Origin: JBPCOI01 sp051000395
GTDB lineage: Bacteria > Actinomycetota > Actinomycetes > Mycobacteriales > Jatrophihabitantaceae
Direction of reading: 5' to 3'
Length of the DNA stretch: 28,480 nt
Assembly (NCBI GenBank): GCA_051000395.1
Contig: JBPCOI010000040.1
Span: 1 to 28,480, forward strand
The position numbers and the translations under genes were made by a program. Shown here piece after piece: positions 1 through 7,272 of the stretch. Numbering within the stretch: position 1 is the first letter of the stretch; each line of letters begins with the position of its first letter. The notes under the pieces are model-generated. The model was given only the letters and a program-made list of their open reading frames with translations, searched no databases and was not told the DNA's origin.

Positions 1-154
1 CGACCAGGAACGTGGTCAACGGGGCCGCCGGCCGTGCCACGCCGTGGGCGGCCTCGCGCGCCACGTCCAGCAGCAGGTCACGCTCGAGCGCCGAGGGGTC
101 GACCCCGAGTTCGCCGGCGAGTTCGGCCAACCAGGTGTCCAGCGGGTTGGTCAT
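1..154 (-). CDS. DUF6457 domain protein, N-terminal part only (cut by window start)
   Basis: Only the first 51 codons are visible, reading leftwards from the ATG at 154-152; the gene continues beyond base 1. The start MTNPLDTWLAELAGELGV, followed by an acidic helical stretch and then HGVARPAAPLTTFL, resembles the small DUF6457 proteins (roughly 80-100 residues) that often follow mobA in Actinobacteria. Its ATG overlaps the mobA stop as ATGA, so the two genes are almost certainly translated together. The function is unknown; the position suggests a role linked to molybdenum cofactor or molybdoenzyme maturation, which is inference from context only. The family assignment rests on recalled similarity. 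Confidence 0.75.
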   Translation of the reverse strand, partial: MTNPLDTWLAELAGELGVDPSALERDLLLDVAREAAHGVARPAAPLTTFLV

Positions 155-726
155 AACGCACTCCTCTGCTCGGCGCGGCGCTGTGCTTCGGCGACGTCGT
201 CCCAGGTGTCGCAGTCGCGGCCCCACCCGTCCGGGTCCGCGACGTCGATGGTGTCGGCTGCGGCGAGCAGCCCGCGCACCGGCGCCCCGGACATGTCGCC
301 TGTCGCAGCCAGTGCGGTGCGCAGCGCGGCCGTGCGCCACGCGGCTGCCAGGTAGTTGCGCCGCCCTGAGGCGTCCACCAGGACGGCGACGTTCCCCGGC
401 CCGGCCGCCAGCGCGTCCAGCAGTGCCGGCACTGCCGGGGCGATCCACGGCAGGTCCGCTGCGAGCACCACCACCTCCCCCAAGCACACCCCCTCAACCC
501 CACCCCCTATCGCGGCGACGGGGCCGCCGCCTGGCGGGTCCTCTCGCCGCCAGCTCACCGGGCGCGGGCTCGCGCGGCGCGGGCCGACCACCGCGACGTG
601 CGCCGCGTCCGCGACGGCATCGAGCACCCGTTCCAGCATCGGGCGGCCGCCCACCCGCAGGCCCGCCTTGTCGGCGCCGTCCAGGCGCGCTGCCCGCCCG
701 CCCGCGAGCACGATCGCGTCGAACAT
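151..726 (-). CDS. mobA: Molybdenum cofactor guanylyltransferase (MobA-like)
   Basis: A cytosolic nucleotidyltransferase of 191 residues that would attach GMP from GTP to molybdopterin-Mo, giving the guanine dinucleotide form of the cofactor. The N-terminus carries the NTP-transferase signature LAGGRAARLDGADK (residues 7-20), matching the MobA pattern LAGG-x-R-x-G-x-DK, with GGRPMLERVLDAV just after. The acidic DLPW near residue 100 fits the metal/nucleotide-binding site (usually DxP). Length is normal for MobA. The start ATG at 726-724 lies 6 nt after a TAGGGT box on the minus strand, so the mRNA is probably leaderless. The gene overlaps the downstream DUF6457 gene by 4 bp. A related nucleotidyltransferase such as MocA is possible, but the length and the DUF6457 partner favour MobA. 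Confidence 0.88.
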   Translation of the reverse strand: MFDAIVLAGGRAARLDGADKAGLRVGGRPMLERVLDAVADAAHVAVVGPRRASPRPVSWRREDPPGGGPVAAIGGGVEGVCLGEVVVLAADLPWIAPAVPALLDALAAGPGNVAVLVDASGRRNYLAAAWRTAALRTALAATGDMSGAPVRGLLAAADTIDVADPDGWGRDCDTWDDVAEAQRRAEQRSAL

Positions 727-732
727 GGCTCG

Positions 733-738
733 ACCCTA
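733..738 (-). promoter_or_regulatory. -10 box of mobA, leaderless
   Basis: The minus strand reads TAGGGT, then 6 nt, then the mobA ATG (726-724). A transcript started 6-7 nt after this hexamer would begin at or next to the ATG. No convincing -35 element is visible. It forms a divergent promoter pair with the box at 756-761. Confidence 0.6.
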
Positions 739-755
739 GTGTCACGTCCGGGCCG

Positions 756-761
756 TAGGCT
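756..761 (+). promoter_or_regulatory. -10 box of the prepilin peptidase gene, leaderless
   Basis: TAGGCT is followed by 8 nt and the ATG at 770. No Shine-Dalgarno sequence lies in between, which fits a leaderless transcript. No clear -35 hexamer is visible. Confidence 0.55.
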
Positions 762-769
762 GCGCTGTC

Positions 770-1465
770 ATGTCTGCCGGGCCGCTGGGCGCACTGACCG
801 GTGCGGGCGTGTGCCTGCTCGCCGCGCCGTACCTCGCGCGCCTCACGCTGTCCGTCCCGGACCGGACGGACGCGGTCTGGTGGCGCGGACGTCCGGCGCG
901 GGGGCGACGGCTGGCCCTGACCGCGCTGACCGCGCTGCTGCTCGGCGGCCTCGCCGGTCACGCCGCCGGGTGGTCGGCGCTGCTGCCGGCGTTCGTGATG
1001 CTGGCGTTGGCGGCGACTCCGCTGGTGTTGATCGACCTCGAGCACCACCGGTTGCCGGATCGCCTCGTGTTTCCCGCCGGTGCCGGCGCGGCCGTGTTGC
1101 TCGGCGTTGCTGCGCTCGTGCGCCACGACTGGGCGCTGTGGCTGCGCGGCGGGCAAGGTGCGGCCGCCGTGTTCGCGGTACTGGCGGTGCTCTGGCTGAT
1201 CTCGCCGCGCTCGTTCGGTCTCGGCGACGTCAAGCTGGGCGCCGTGCTCGGCGCCTACCTCGGCTGGTTCGGCTGGTCCTACGTCTGCTACGGCATCTTC
1301 GCCGGGTTCCTGCTCGGCACCGTCGCAGCGCTGGCCCTGCTGGCGAGCCGCCGCGCCGCGCTGCAGAGCGCGATCGCGTTCGGGCCGATGCTCGTGCTCG
1401 GCGCGTTACTGGCGATCGTCGCGGGCGACGTGTCCGGCTTCGAAGCGGCGGCCGCCGCGACCTAA
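770..1465 (+). CDS. Prepilin peptidase, A24 family (type IV leader peptidase-like)
   Basis: An integral membrane aspartic protease of 231 residues that would cleave the leader of type IV prepilin-like proteins (Flp/Tad pilins or pseudopilins). Hydrophobic segments run through nearly the whole chain. The two catalytic aspartates are visible: D89 in LIDLEHHRLPDR and D153 in FGLGDVKLGA, the latter being the G-x-GD-x-K family motif. The N-terminal methylase domain of classical PilD enzymes, with its paired cysteines, is absent, as in short actinobacterial versions. No pilin or tad genes are in the window. A similar peptidase gene stands upstream of the aro cluster in mycobacteria, as I recall. 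ATG 770 is chosen because of the leaderless promoter just before it. Confidence 0.88.
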   Translation: MSAGPLGALTGAGVCLLAAPYLARLTLSVPDRTDAVWWRGRPARGRRLALTALTALLLGGLAGHAAGWSALLPAFVMLALAATPLVLIDLEHHRLPDRLVFPAGAGAAVLLGVAALVRHDWALWLRGGQGAAAVFAVLAVLWLISPRSFGLGDVKLGAVLGAYLGWFGWSYVCYGIFAGFLLGTVAALALLASRRAALQSAIAFGPMLVLGALLAIVAGDVSGFEAAAAAT

Positions 1466-1468
1466 GGT
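1463..1468 (+). promoter_or_regulatory. -10 box of zwf, leaderless
   Basis: TAAGGT overlaps the stop codon of the peptidase gene and is followed by 7 nt and the ATG at 1476. This spacing supports ATG 1476 over the in-frame GTG at 1467, which lies inside the box. Confidence 0.55.
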
Positions 1469-1475
1469 GAGGTCC

Positions 1476-2882
1476 ATGGCGAACTCGGAACAGCCCGACA
1501 GCACCGTCTTCGTCCTCTTCGGCGCCACCGGCGACCTGGCCAAGCGGATGGTCTTGCCGGCGTTCTTCACCCTCGCGCAGCAAGGCTTGTTGCCCGAGCG
1601 GTGGCTGCTCGTCGGCAACGGCCGCGGCGACGTCTCGCACACCGACTTCGGCGCGTACGTCCACGGCGTGCTCAGCCGGTTCGGGCCCCGCCCCGAGGAC
1701 GGGCCGTGGGAGCAGTTCCGCAGCCGGCTGCGCTTCGCGGGCGGAGGGTTCGAGACGTCGGACCCGGGCAGCCTGCTCGACGTGATCGGTCAGGCGCGGT
1801 GCGAGATCGGTGCCGATGCCGCGCTCGTGCACTACCTGGCCGTGCCGCCGGTCGCCTTCGGTGAGATCACCAAGGCGCTGGGCGCGCACGAGCTGGCCGA
1901 GGGCTCGCGCGTGGTCTACGAGAAGCCGTTCGGCACGTCGCCGCAATCCTTCCGGGAGCTGGACGACACCGTGCACTCCATCCTGGACGAGTCGCAGGTC
2001 TACCGCATCGACCACTTTCTCGGCAAGGAGGCCACGCAGGACCTGCATGTCCTGCGCTTCGCGAACGGCCTGTTCCACGCGATGTGGAGTCGCGAGCACG
2101 TCCGCGCGGTGCAGATCGACGTGCCGGAGAAGCTCGGCGTTACCGACCGCTCGGTGTTCTACGACCAGACGGGTGCCGTGCTCGACATGCTGGTCACCCA
2201 CCTGATCCATGTCGCCGCCGAGGTGGCGATGGAGCCGCCCGCCAGCCTGTCCGCGGACGACCTGCAGGCCGCCCGCGAGCAGGTCATTGGGGCGTTTCGC
2301 CCGATCGACCCGGCGCGGGTCGTGCTCGGCCAGTTCGAGGGCTACCGCGAGCTGGACGGCGTCGCCGGCGACTCGCGGATGGACACCTACGTGGCTGCCG
2401 AGCTGTGGATCGACAACGAGCGGTGGCGCGGCGTGCCGTTCCTGATGCGCACCGGCAAGCGGCTCGCGCGCAGTGCCCAGCAGGTGAGCTTGATCCTGCG
2501 CGAACCGCAGGGCACGCTGGCGCACCTGCCCAAGCACGGCAACGTCCTGACGTTCTCGCTGTCCGGTAGCGGCGAGATCGACCTGCGCCTGGTCGCGAAG
2601 CGGCCCGGGGCAGAGCTGGGCTTCGACGTCGCGGAAGCGACCGTCTCGCTCTCGACGCTGCCGAACGCCGACCCGCTGCCGCCCTACGTCCGCTTGATCC
2701 ACGACGTGCTGCTCGGCGACCGCTCGCTGTTCACCCGCCCGGACGGGCTGGCGGCGGTGTGGGAGGTGTTCGACCCGCTGCTGAGCGCGCGGCCGGATCC
2801 GCTGCCCTACCCGCAGGGGTCGTGGGGGCCGGAGCGCGGCCGCGACATCGCCGCGCCCGACGGCTGGCTGATCGGCCAGTGA
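1476..2882 (+). CDS. zwf: Glucose-6-phosphate 1-dehydrogenase, divergent short form
   Basis: A cytosolic enzyme of 468 residues that oxidises glucose 6-phosphate to 6-phosphogluconolactone and makes NADPH. The Rossmann motif GATGDLAKR is at residues 16-24. The substrate-site motif RIDHFLGKE is at 177-185, preceded by YEKPFG, and the probable catalytic base is H242 in LVTHLIH, followed by AMEPP. Around that histidine the usual R/K-DM-x-QNH is changed to LDMLVTH, and the chain is about 30-40 residues shorter than typical actinobacterial Zwf, so this is a divergent subgroup. It does not sit with tal, pgi, gnd or opcA, its normal actinobacterial neighbours, and may be a second copy. The in-frame GTG at 1467 would add three residues; ATG 1476 fits the promoter better. 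Confidence 0.88.
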   Translation: MANSEQPDSTVFVLFGATGDLAKRMVLPAFFTLAQQGLLPERWLLVGNGRGDVSHTDFGAYVHGVLSRFGPRPEDGPWEQFRSRLRFAGGGFETSDPGSLLDVIGQARCEIGADAALVHYLAVPPVAFGEITKALGAHELAEGSRVVYEKPFGTSPQSFRELDDTVHSILDESQVYRIDHFLGKEATQDLHVLRFANGLFHAMWSREHVRAVQIDVPEKLGVTDRSVFYDQTGAVLDMLVTHLIHVAAEVAMEPPASLSADDLQAAREQVIGAFRPIDPARVVLGQFEGYRELDGVAGDSRMDTYVAAELWIDNERWRGVPFLMRTGKRLARSAQQVSLILREPQGTLAHLPKHGNVLTFSLSGSGEIDLRLVAKRPGAELGFDVAEATVSLSTLPNADPLPPYVRLIHDVLLGDRSLFTRPDGLAAVWEVFDPLLSARPDPLPYPQGSWGPERGRDIAAPDGWLIGQ

Positions 2883-2900
2883 GGCCGCCGCGGTTTCTGG

Positions 2901-2906
2901 GAGACT
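2901..2906 (+). promoter_or_regulatory. -10-like box before aroC, leaderless
   Basis: GAGACT is followed by 6 nt and the GTG start at 2913. It lacks the first T of the TANNNT consensus, but its spacing matches the other leaderless starts here, and no ribosome binding site is present. Confidence 0.4.
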
Positions 2907-2912
2907 GACGGC

Positions 2913-4109
2913 GTGTTGCGGTGGATGACGGCCGGCGAGTCCCACGGACTCGCCCTGGTCGCGGTGCTCGACGGGCTGCCGTCGGACATCGAGATCACCA
3001 CCGCGGACCTGCGCCGCGAGCTCGCCCGCCGGCGCCTGGGCCACGGCAGGGGCGCCCGGATGGCCTTCGAGCAGGACGAGCTCGAGCTCACCGGCGGCGT
3101 GCGGCACGGCCGCACGATGGGCGGCCCGGTCGCGATCAGGGTCGCCAACTCCGAGTGGCCGAAGTGGACGGCGGTGATGTCCGCGGATCCCGTCGACGCC
3201 GACGGGCTCGCCGCGCAGGCCCGCAACGCGCCGCTCACCCGGCCGCGGCCCGGGCACGCAGACCTGGCCGGCATGCAGAAGTACGACCTGGCCGACGCGC
3301 GTCCGGTGCTCGAACGGGCGAGCGCGCGGGAGACGGCGGCCCGCGTCGCGCTCGGAACCGTGGCCAGGGCCCTGCTGCGGCAGGCGGCCGGCGTCGAGAT
3401 CCTCAGCCACGTCGTCGGGATCGGCGCGGTGCTCGCGCCCCGCGACGTGGTGCCCGTGCCCGGCGACGAGCAGGCGGTGGACGCGTCCGAGGTCCGTTGC
3501 CTCGACCCGCAGGCCAGTGCCGCGATGATCGCCGAGATCGACGAGACCAAGCGCGCCGGTGACACCCTCGGCGGCGTCGTCGAGGTGCTCGCCTACGGGT
3601 TGCCGCCGGGCCTCGGCAGCTTCGCACAGGGCGATCGCCGCCTCGACTCCCGCCTGGCTGCCGCGCTCATGGGCATCCAGGCGATCAAGGGGGTGGAGCT
3701 CGGCGACGGCTTCGAGCTGGCCCGCATCCGCGGTTCGCTGGCCCACGACGAGATCGTGCGTGACGAGCAGGGCGCGCTGCGTCGCGTCACCGGACGCTCC
3801 GGTGGCACCGAGGGCGGAATGAGCACTGGTGAGGTGCTGCGCGTGCGGGCGGCGATGAAGCCGATCTCCACCGTGCCGCGCGCCCTGCAGACCGTCGACA
3901 CCGCGAGCGGGCAGGCGGCGGTCGCGATCAACCAGCGTTCGGACGTGTGCGCCGTGCCTGCTGCCGGCGTCGTCGCGGAGGCCATGGTGGCCCTGGTGCT
4001 CGCCGACGCCGTGCTCGAGAAGTTCGGCGGCGACTCGGTGGCCGAGACGCGACGCAACGCGGCGTCCTACCGCCTGCGGCTGGCCGAGCGCGGGCTGGCG
4101 CCGACGTGA
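2913..4109 (+). CDS. aroC: Chorismate synthase
   Basis: The enzyme (398 residues, normal length) converts 5-enolpyruvylshikimate 3-phosphate to chorismate, the last step of the shikimate pathway, using reduced FMN without net oxidation. The N-terminus VLRWMTAGESHG matches the family's conserved start MLRW-x-TAGESHG. Further signatures are RRRLGHGRGARM (substrate and FMN contact, residues 35-50), ETAARVALGTVA and, near 300, SGGTEGGMSTGE. It is the first gene of aroC-aroK-aroB-aroQ. Its stop overlaps the aroK start as GTGA, so translation is coupled. The GTG start at 2913 gives the family-typical N-terminus. Confidence 0.97.
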   Translation: MLRWMTAGESHGLALVAVLDGLPSDIEITTADLRRELARRRLGHGRGARMAFEQDELELTGGVRHGRTMGGPVAIRVANSEWPKWTAVMSADPVDADGLAAQARNAPLTRPRPGHADLAGMQKYDLADARPVLERASARETAARVALGTVARALLRQAAGVEILSHVVGIGAVLAPRDVVPVPGDEQAVDASEVRCLDPQASAAMIAEIDETKRAGDTLGGVVEVLAYGLPPGLGSFAQGDRRLDSRLAAALMGIQAIKGVELGDGFELARIRGSLAHDEIVRDEQGALRRVTGRSGGTEGGMSTGEVLRVRAAMKPISTVPRALQTVDTASGQAAVAINQRSDVCAVPAAGVVAEAMVALVLADAVLEKFGGDSVAETRRNAASYRLRLAERGLAPT

Positions 4110-4630
4110 CGGCCCGCGTCGTGCTGATCGGGCTGCCCGGGGCGGGCAAGAGCGCCACGGGTCGCCGGCTCGCGAAGATCCTCGCGGTGCCTTTCGTCGA
4201 CTCCGACGAGCTGGTGGAGGCCGCCGTCGGGCGCGGAGTGCGGCAGGTCTTCGCCGAGGACGGTGAGGCGGCCTTCCGCGAGCACGAGGCCGCCGCGGTC
4301 GCCTGCGCGCTGAGCGGCTTCGACGGCGTGCTCGCGCTCGGCGGCGGCGCGCTAGGCACGCCGTCCACGCGCGAAGCCCTTGCAGCGGCGGGGGTTCCGG
4401 TCGTCCTGTTGCGCGCGCCGCTCGCGACGCTGCAGGCCCGCGTGGGCGACGGACGTACCCGCCCGCTGCTCGCGGCCGACCCGCCCGCACGGCTGGCGCA
4501 ACTCGCCGCCGAGCGCGAACCGCTCTACCTGGCGGCCGCGACGTTCACCGTCCACACCCAGCATCGCGGCCCGGGACAGGTAGCCGCCCAGATCGCTGCG
4601 CGCCTGCACGAGCCGGCCACGAAGCGATGA
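4106..4630 (+). CDS. aroK: Shikimate kinase
   Basis: A P-loop kinase of 174 residues that phosphorylates shikimate at the 3-OH with ATP. The Walker A loop is LIGLPGAGKSATGRRLA (about residues 7-23). The shikimate-binding aspartate is in FVDSDELVE, the FREHEAAA helix follows, and the GGGALG loop binds substrate. The lid arginine is in DGRTRPLL. The start GTG at 4106 overlaps the aroC stop (GTGA) and gives the normal N-terminus VTARVVLIGLPG; longer in-frame extensions lie inside aroC and are rejected. The stop overlaps the aroB start as ATGA. Confidence 0.96.
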   Translation: MTARVVLIGLPGAGKSATGRRLAKILAVPFVDSDELVEAAVGRGVRQVFAEDGEAAFREHEAAAVACALSGFDGVLALGGGALGTPSTREALAAAGVPVVLLRAPLATLQARVGDGRTRPLLAADPPARLAQLAAEREPLYLAAATFTVHTQHRGPGQVAAQIAARLHEPATKR

Positions 4631-5709
4631 GCCGCGAGCAGGCGACCCGGATCCCGGTGGAGGCCCCGAATCCCTACGAGGTGCTCGTCGGCAACGGCTT
4701 GGGCGACGAGCTCGCCCCGATGCTCGGCGGCGCCGCCCGCGTCGCGATCATCCACCCACCCGCCCTGCGCGCCAGGGCCGAGACGGTGCGCGACGAGCTG
4801 GGTAGGCGCGGGCTGGACGCGCACGCGCTCGAGGTCCCCGACGGCGAGGACGCCAAGACGCTGGCGGTCGCCGATCACTGCTGGGATGTGCTCGGCAGGC
4901 TGGGGCTGACGCGCTCCGACGCGCTCGTCGGCCTCGGCGGGGGAGCGACCACCGACCTGGCGGGCTGGGTCGCGGCGGGTTGGCTGCGCGGGGTGCGTGT
5001 CGTGCAGGTCCCCACCACGCTGGCCGGCATGGTCGACGCGGCCGTCGGCGGCAAGACGGCGATCAACACCAGCCGCGGCAAGAACCTGGTCGGCGCGTTC
5101 CATCCGCCGGCCGGGGTGATCTGCGATCTGGACTCCCTCGACACGCTGCCGGCCAAGGACTATCTCGCCGGCCTCGCCGAGGTCGTCAAGTGCGGTTTCA
5201 TCGCCGATCCCGCCGTCCTCGACCTGATCGAGGCCGATCCCGCTGCCGCGTCCCGCGCCGGCAACCCCGCCGAACGCGAGCTCGTCGAGCGCTGCGTACG
5301 GGTCAAGGCGCGCGTTGTCGGCGCGGACCTGACCGAGCAGGGCCTGCGCGAGATCCTCAACTACGGGCACACCCTCGGGCACGCCATCGAGCTCGCCGAG
5401 CACTACACCTGGCGCCACGGTGCGGCGATCTCGATCGGCCTGGTCTACGCGGCCGCACTCGGCCGCCTGCTCGGCCACCTCGACAGCGTCACCGCCGAGC
5501 GCCACCGCGCGATCCTCGCCGCCCTGGGCCTGCCGACGTCCTACCGTCGCGACGCGTTCCCGGAGCTGCTGGAGTCGATGCGGCTGGACAAGAAGGCCCG
5601 CGGCAGCCGGATCCGGTTCGTCGTCCTGGCCGGTCTGGCCCGGCCGCTGGTCGTCGACGATCCCGAACCCGCGGCGCTCGTCGCCGCCTATGCGGAGGTG
5701 TCCGGATGA
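4627..5709 (+). CDS. aroB: 3-dehydroquinate synthase
   Basis: A zinc- and NAD-dependent enzyme of 360 residues that cyclises DAHP to 3-dehydroquinate, the second shikimate-pathway step. Visible signatures are the NAD-binding GLGGGATTDLAGWVAA (residues 101-116), the substrate loop AAVGGKTAINTSRGKNLVG, and the metal-ligand region ILNYGHTLGHAIE with its two histidines. Length is typical. It overlaps aroK upstream and aroQ downstream, both as ATGA. Confidence 0.97.
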   Translation: MSREQATRIPVEAPNPYEVLVGNGLGDELAPMLGGAARVAIIHPPALRARAETVRDELGRRGLDAHALEVPDGEDAKTLAVADHCWDVLGRLGLTRSDALVGLGGGATTDLAGWVAAGWLRGVRVVQVPTTLAGMVDAAVGGKTAINTSRGKNLVGAFHPPAGVICDLDSLDTLPAKDYLAGLAEVVKCGFIADPAVLDLIEADPAAASRAGNPAERELVERCVRVKARVVGADLTEQGLREILNYGHTLGHAIELAEHYTWRHGAAISIGLVYAAALGRLLGHLDSVTAERHRAILAALGLPTSYRRDAFPELLESMRLDKKARGSRIRFVVLAGLARPLVVDDPEPAALVAAYAEVSG

Positions 5710-6164
5710 CGAGCGGGAACCGTCGCGTGCTGGTGCTGAACGGCCCGAACCTCGCCCGGCTGGGCACGCGCGAGCTGCACATCTACGGGCCGCGCAGCTA
5801 CGCCGACCTCGAGGCGCTGTGCATCGGCGGCGGGTCGGAGCTGGGCCTGGACGTCGAGGTGCACCAGAGCGAGCACGAGGGGCAGCTGCTCGACTGGCTG
5901 CACCGCGCGGCCGACGAGTCGCTGCCCGTCGTGCTCAACGCGGGTGCGCTCGCGCACACCTCGGTGGCGCTGGGGGATGCCTGCGCGATGCTGAGCGCGC
6001 CGCTGGTGGAGGTGCACATCAGCAACGTGCACGCCCGCGAGGCGTTCCGCCACCACAGCTACATCTCCGCGCACGCGACGGGGGTGATCGTCGGGCTGGG
6101 CGTCGAGGGCTACGTGCTCGCGCTGTCCTGGCTGGCCTCGCAGGCCGACGCGTCGCGCGCCTGA
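5706..6164 (+). CDS. aroQ: 3-dehydroquinate dehydratase, type II
   Basis: A small dodecamer-forming dehydratase (152 residues) that turns 3-dehydroquinate into 3-dehydroshikimate. LNGPNLARLGTRELHIYG (residues 11-28) holds the catalytic arginine and tyrosine of the flexible lid. LNAGALAHTSVALGDA supplies the asparagine, histidine and aspartate of the active site and resembles the mycobacterial form NAGGLTHTSVAL more than the NPAAY form. VEVHISNVHAREAFRHHS is also conserved. The start ATG at 5706 overlaps the aroB stop. It is the last gene of the aro operon; a short GC-rich hairpin follows the stop. Confidence 0.96.
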   Translation: MTSGNRRVLVLNGPNLARLGTRELHIYGPRSYADLEALCIGGGSELGLDVEVHQSEHEGQLLDWLHRAADESLPVVLNAGALAHTSVALGDACAMLSAPLVEVHISNVHAREAFRHHSYISAHATGVIVGLGVEGYVLALSWLASQADASRA

Positions 6165-6177
6165 CGCGGCTCCCGCG
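6165..6177 (+). terminator. Short hairpin after aroQ
   Basis: CGCGG and CCGCG pair around a three-base loop immediately after the aroQ stop. There is no T-run, as is common in GC-rich Actinobacteria. Terminator function is possible but weakly supported because the stem is only 5 bp. Confidence 0.3.
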
Positions 6178-6186
6178 AACGGCTAC

Positions 6187-6231
6187 TTGACTAACCCTAG
6201 TTATTAGGTAGGGTTTGGCGACTAAGTAGTC
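6187..6231 (+). promoter_or_regulatory. AT-rich promoter/operator of the TSUP gene with nested inverted repeats
   Basis: TTGACT (6187-6192) and TAGGGT (6209-6214), spaced by 16 nt, form a good sigma-A-type promoter, the only one in the window with a clear -35 box. Over it lie inverted repeats: AACCCTA/TAGGGTT around a 9-nt centre (6193-6215), CCTA-N5-TAGG inside that, and GACTA-AG-TAGTC at 6220-6231, right at the expected transcription start. CTACTT at the left edge and AAGTAG at the right edge pair as well. The density of symmetry suggests an operator for a dimeric repressor, which I cannot name. Confidence 0.6.
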
Positions 6232-6255
6232 AAAATCTCGTCAGCGGGAGTCGCC

Positions 6256-7188
6256 ATGCACTGGACACTCGCCCTCGGCGCCCTCGCCGTCGGCATCGTC
6301 GTCGGCCTCACCGGCATGGGCGGCGGCGCGCTGATGACGCCGATGCTGGTGCTGTTCTTCGGCGTCTCGCCGCTGGCGGCGGTCTCCAGCGACCTGGTCG
6401 CCAGCGCCGTGATGAAGCCGGTGGGCTCCATCGTGCACCTGCGCAACGGCACGGTACGGATGGACCTGGTCCGCTGGTTGTGCCTGGGATCGGTGCCCGC
6501 CGCGTTCGCCGGTGTGCTGGTCGCGCGCGCCCTCGGCCACGGCGCGCACCTGGAGACCCTCATCCAGCAGGCCCTCGGTGTCGCACTGATCATCGCGGCG
6601 GCCGGGCTGTTCGTGCGGGCCTACCTGCGCCTGGCCGAGCGGGCGGGGCAGCGCGACGGCACGCGCGACGCCGATCCCGTGGGGCCGCCGGTGATCGTCG
6701 TGCGCCCGCTGCCGACCGTGCTCGTGGGCATCGTGGGCGGCCTCGTGGTCGGGATGACGTCGGTCGGCTCCGGCTCGCTGATCATCATCGCGTTGATGAT
6801 GTTGTATCCGGCACTGCGGGCCAGCGAACTGGTCGGGACCGATCTCGTGCAGGCGGTGCCGCTGGTCGCCTCGGCGGCCTTGGGACACATCATGTTCGGC
6901 GACTTCAAGCTCGGCCTCACCGCCGCGTTGCTGGTCGGGGCGGTCCCCGGCGCGTTCATCGGGGCTCAGCTGTCCTCGCACCTGCCGGGCGCGCTGATCC
7001 GGCGGGCGCTCGCATTCGTGCTGCTGGCCTCGGCGTTGAAGCTGCTCGGCGCCAGCACCGTCGCGACGGCCGTGATCCTGGTCGCGCTGGTCCTGCTCGC
7101 CCCCCCGGCCTGGATGCTGCTGCGCTGGCGACACGGCTTCCCCGCGCTTCCGCGGCGGGAGCGGCAGGCGCAGTCCGCGGCCGCGTGA
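6256..7188 (+). CDS. TSUP-family membrane transporter (sulfite/sulfonate exporter-like, TauE/SafE)
   Basis: An integral membrane protein of 310 residues, rich in hydrophobic segments. Two internal halves start with related glycine-rich helices: VGLTGMGGGALMTPMLVLFF (residues 16-35) and VVGMTSVGSGSLIIIALM (about 164-181). This duplicated pattern is the hallmark of the TSUP/DUF81 family, whose members move sulfite, sulfoacetate, thiosulfate or similar small anions. A charged loop (about 115-145) separates the halves, and the C-terminus is basic. A ribosome binding site GGGAG (6246-6250) lies 5 nt before the ATG. The substrate cannot be read from sequence. The gene stands alone between the aro operon and efp and has its own regulated-looking promoter. 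Confidence 0.85.
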   Translation: MHWTLALGALAVGIVVGLTGMGGGALMTPMLVLFFGVSPLAAVSSDLVASAVMKPVGSIVHLRNGTVRMDLVRWLCLGSVPAAFAGVLVARALGHGAHLETLIQQALGVALIIAAAGLFVRAYLRLAERAGQRDGTRDADPVGPPVIVVRPLPTVLVGIVGGLVVGMTSVGSGSLIIIALMMLYPALRASELVGTDLVQAVPLVASAALGHIMFGDFKLGLTAALLVGAVPGAFIGAQLSSHLPGALIRRALAFVLLASALKLLGASTVATAVILVALVLLAPPAWMLLRWRHGFPALPRRERQAQSAAA

Positions 7189-7205
7189 GCAGGTCGGCGC
7201 TCCAT

Positions 7206-7211
7206 TAGACT
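7206..7211 (+). promoter_or_regulatory. -10 box of efp
   Basis: TAGACT lies 61 nt upstream of the efp GTG, giving a leader of about 55 nt that contains the ribosome binding site GGGGAG (7255-7260). No clear -35 box is visible. Confidence 0.5.
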
Positions 7212-7272
7212 GCTCCGTTGGTCGCGGTCGTCCTGACGAGCGGCAGTTCGCAGCGGGGAGACGAGCGCAGTC

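Noticed and set aside
1230..4490. A 1086-codon open frame on the minus strand opposite zwf, aroC and aroK
   Set aside because: It lies antisense to three clearly identified genes; its protein is rich in R, A, H and G with no recognisable domain. Long antisense frames are expected at this GC content.
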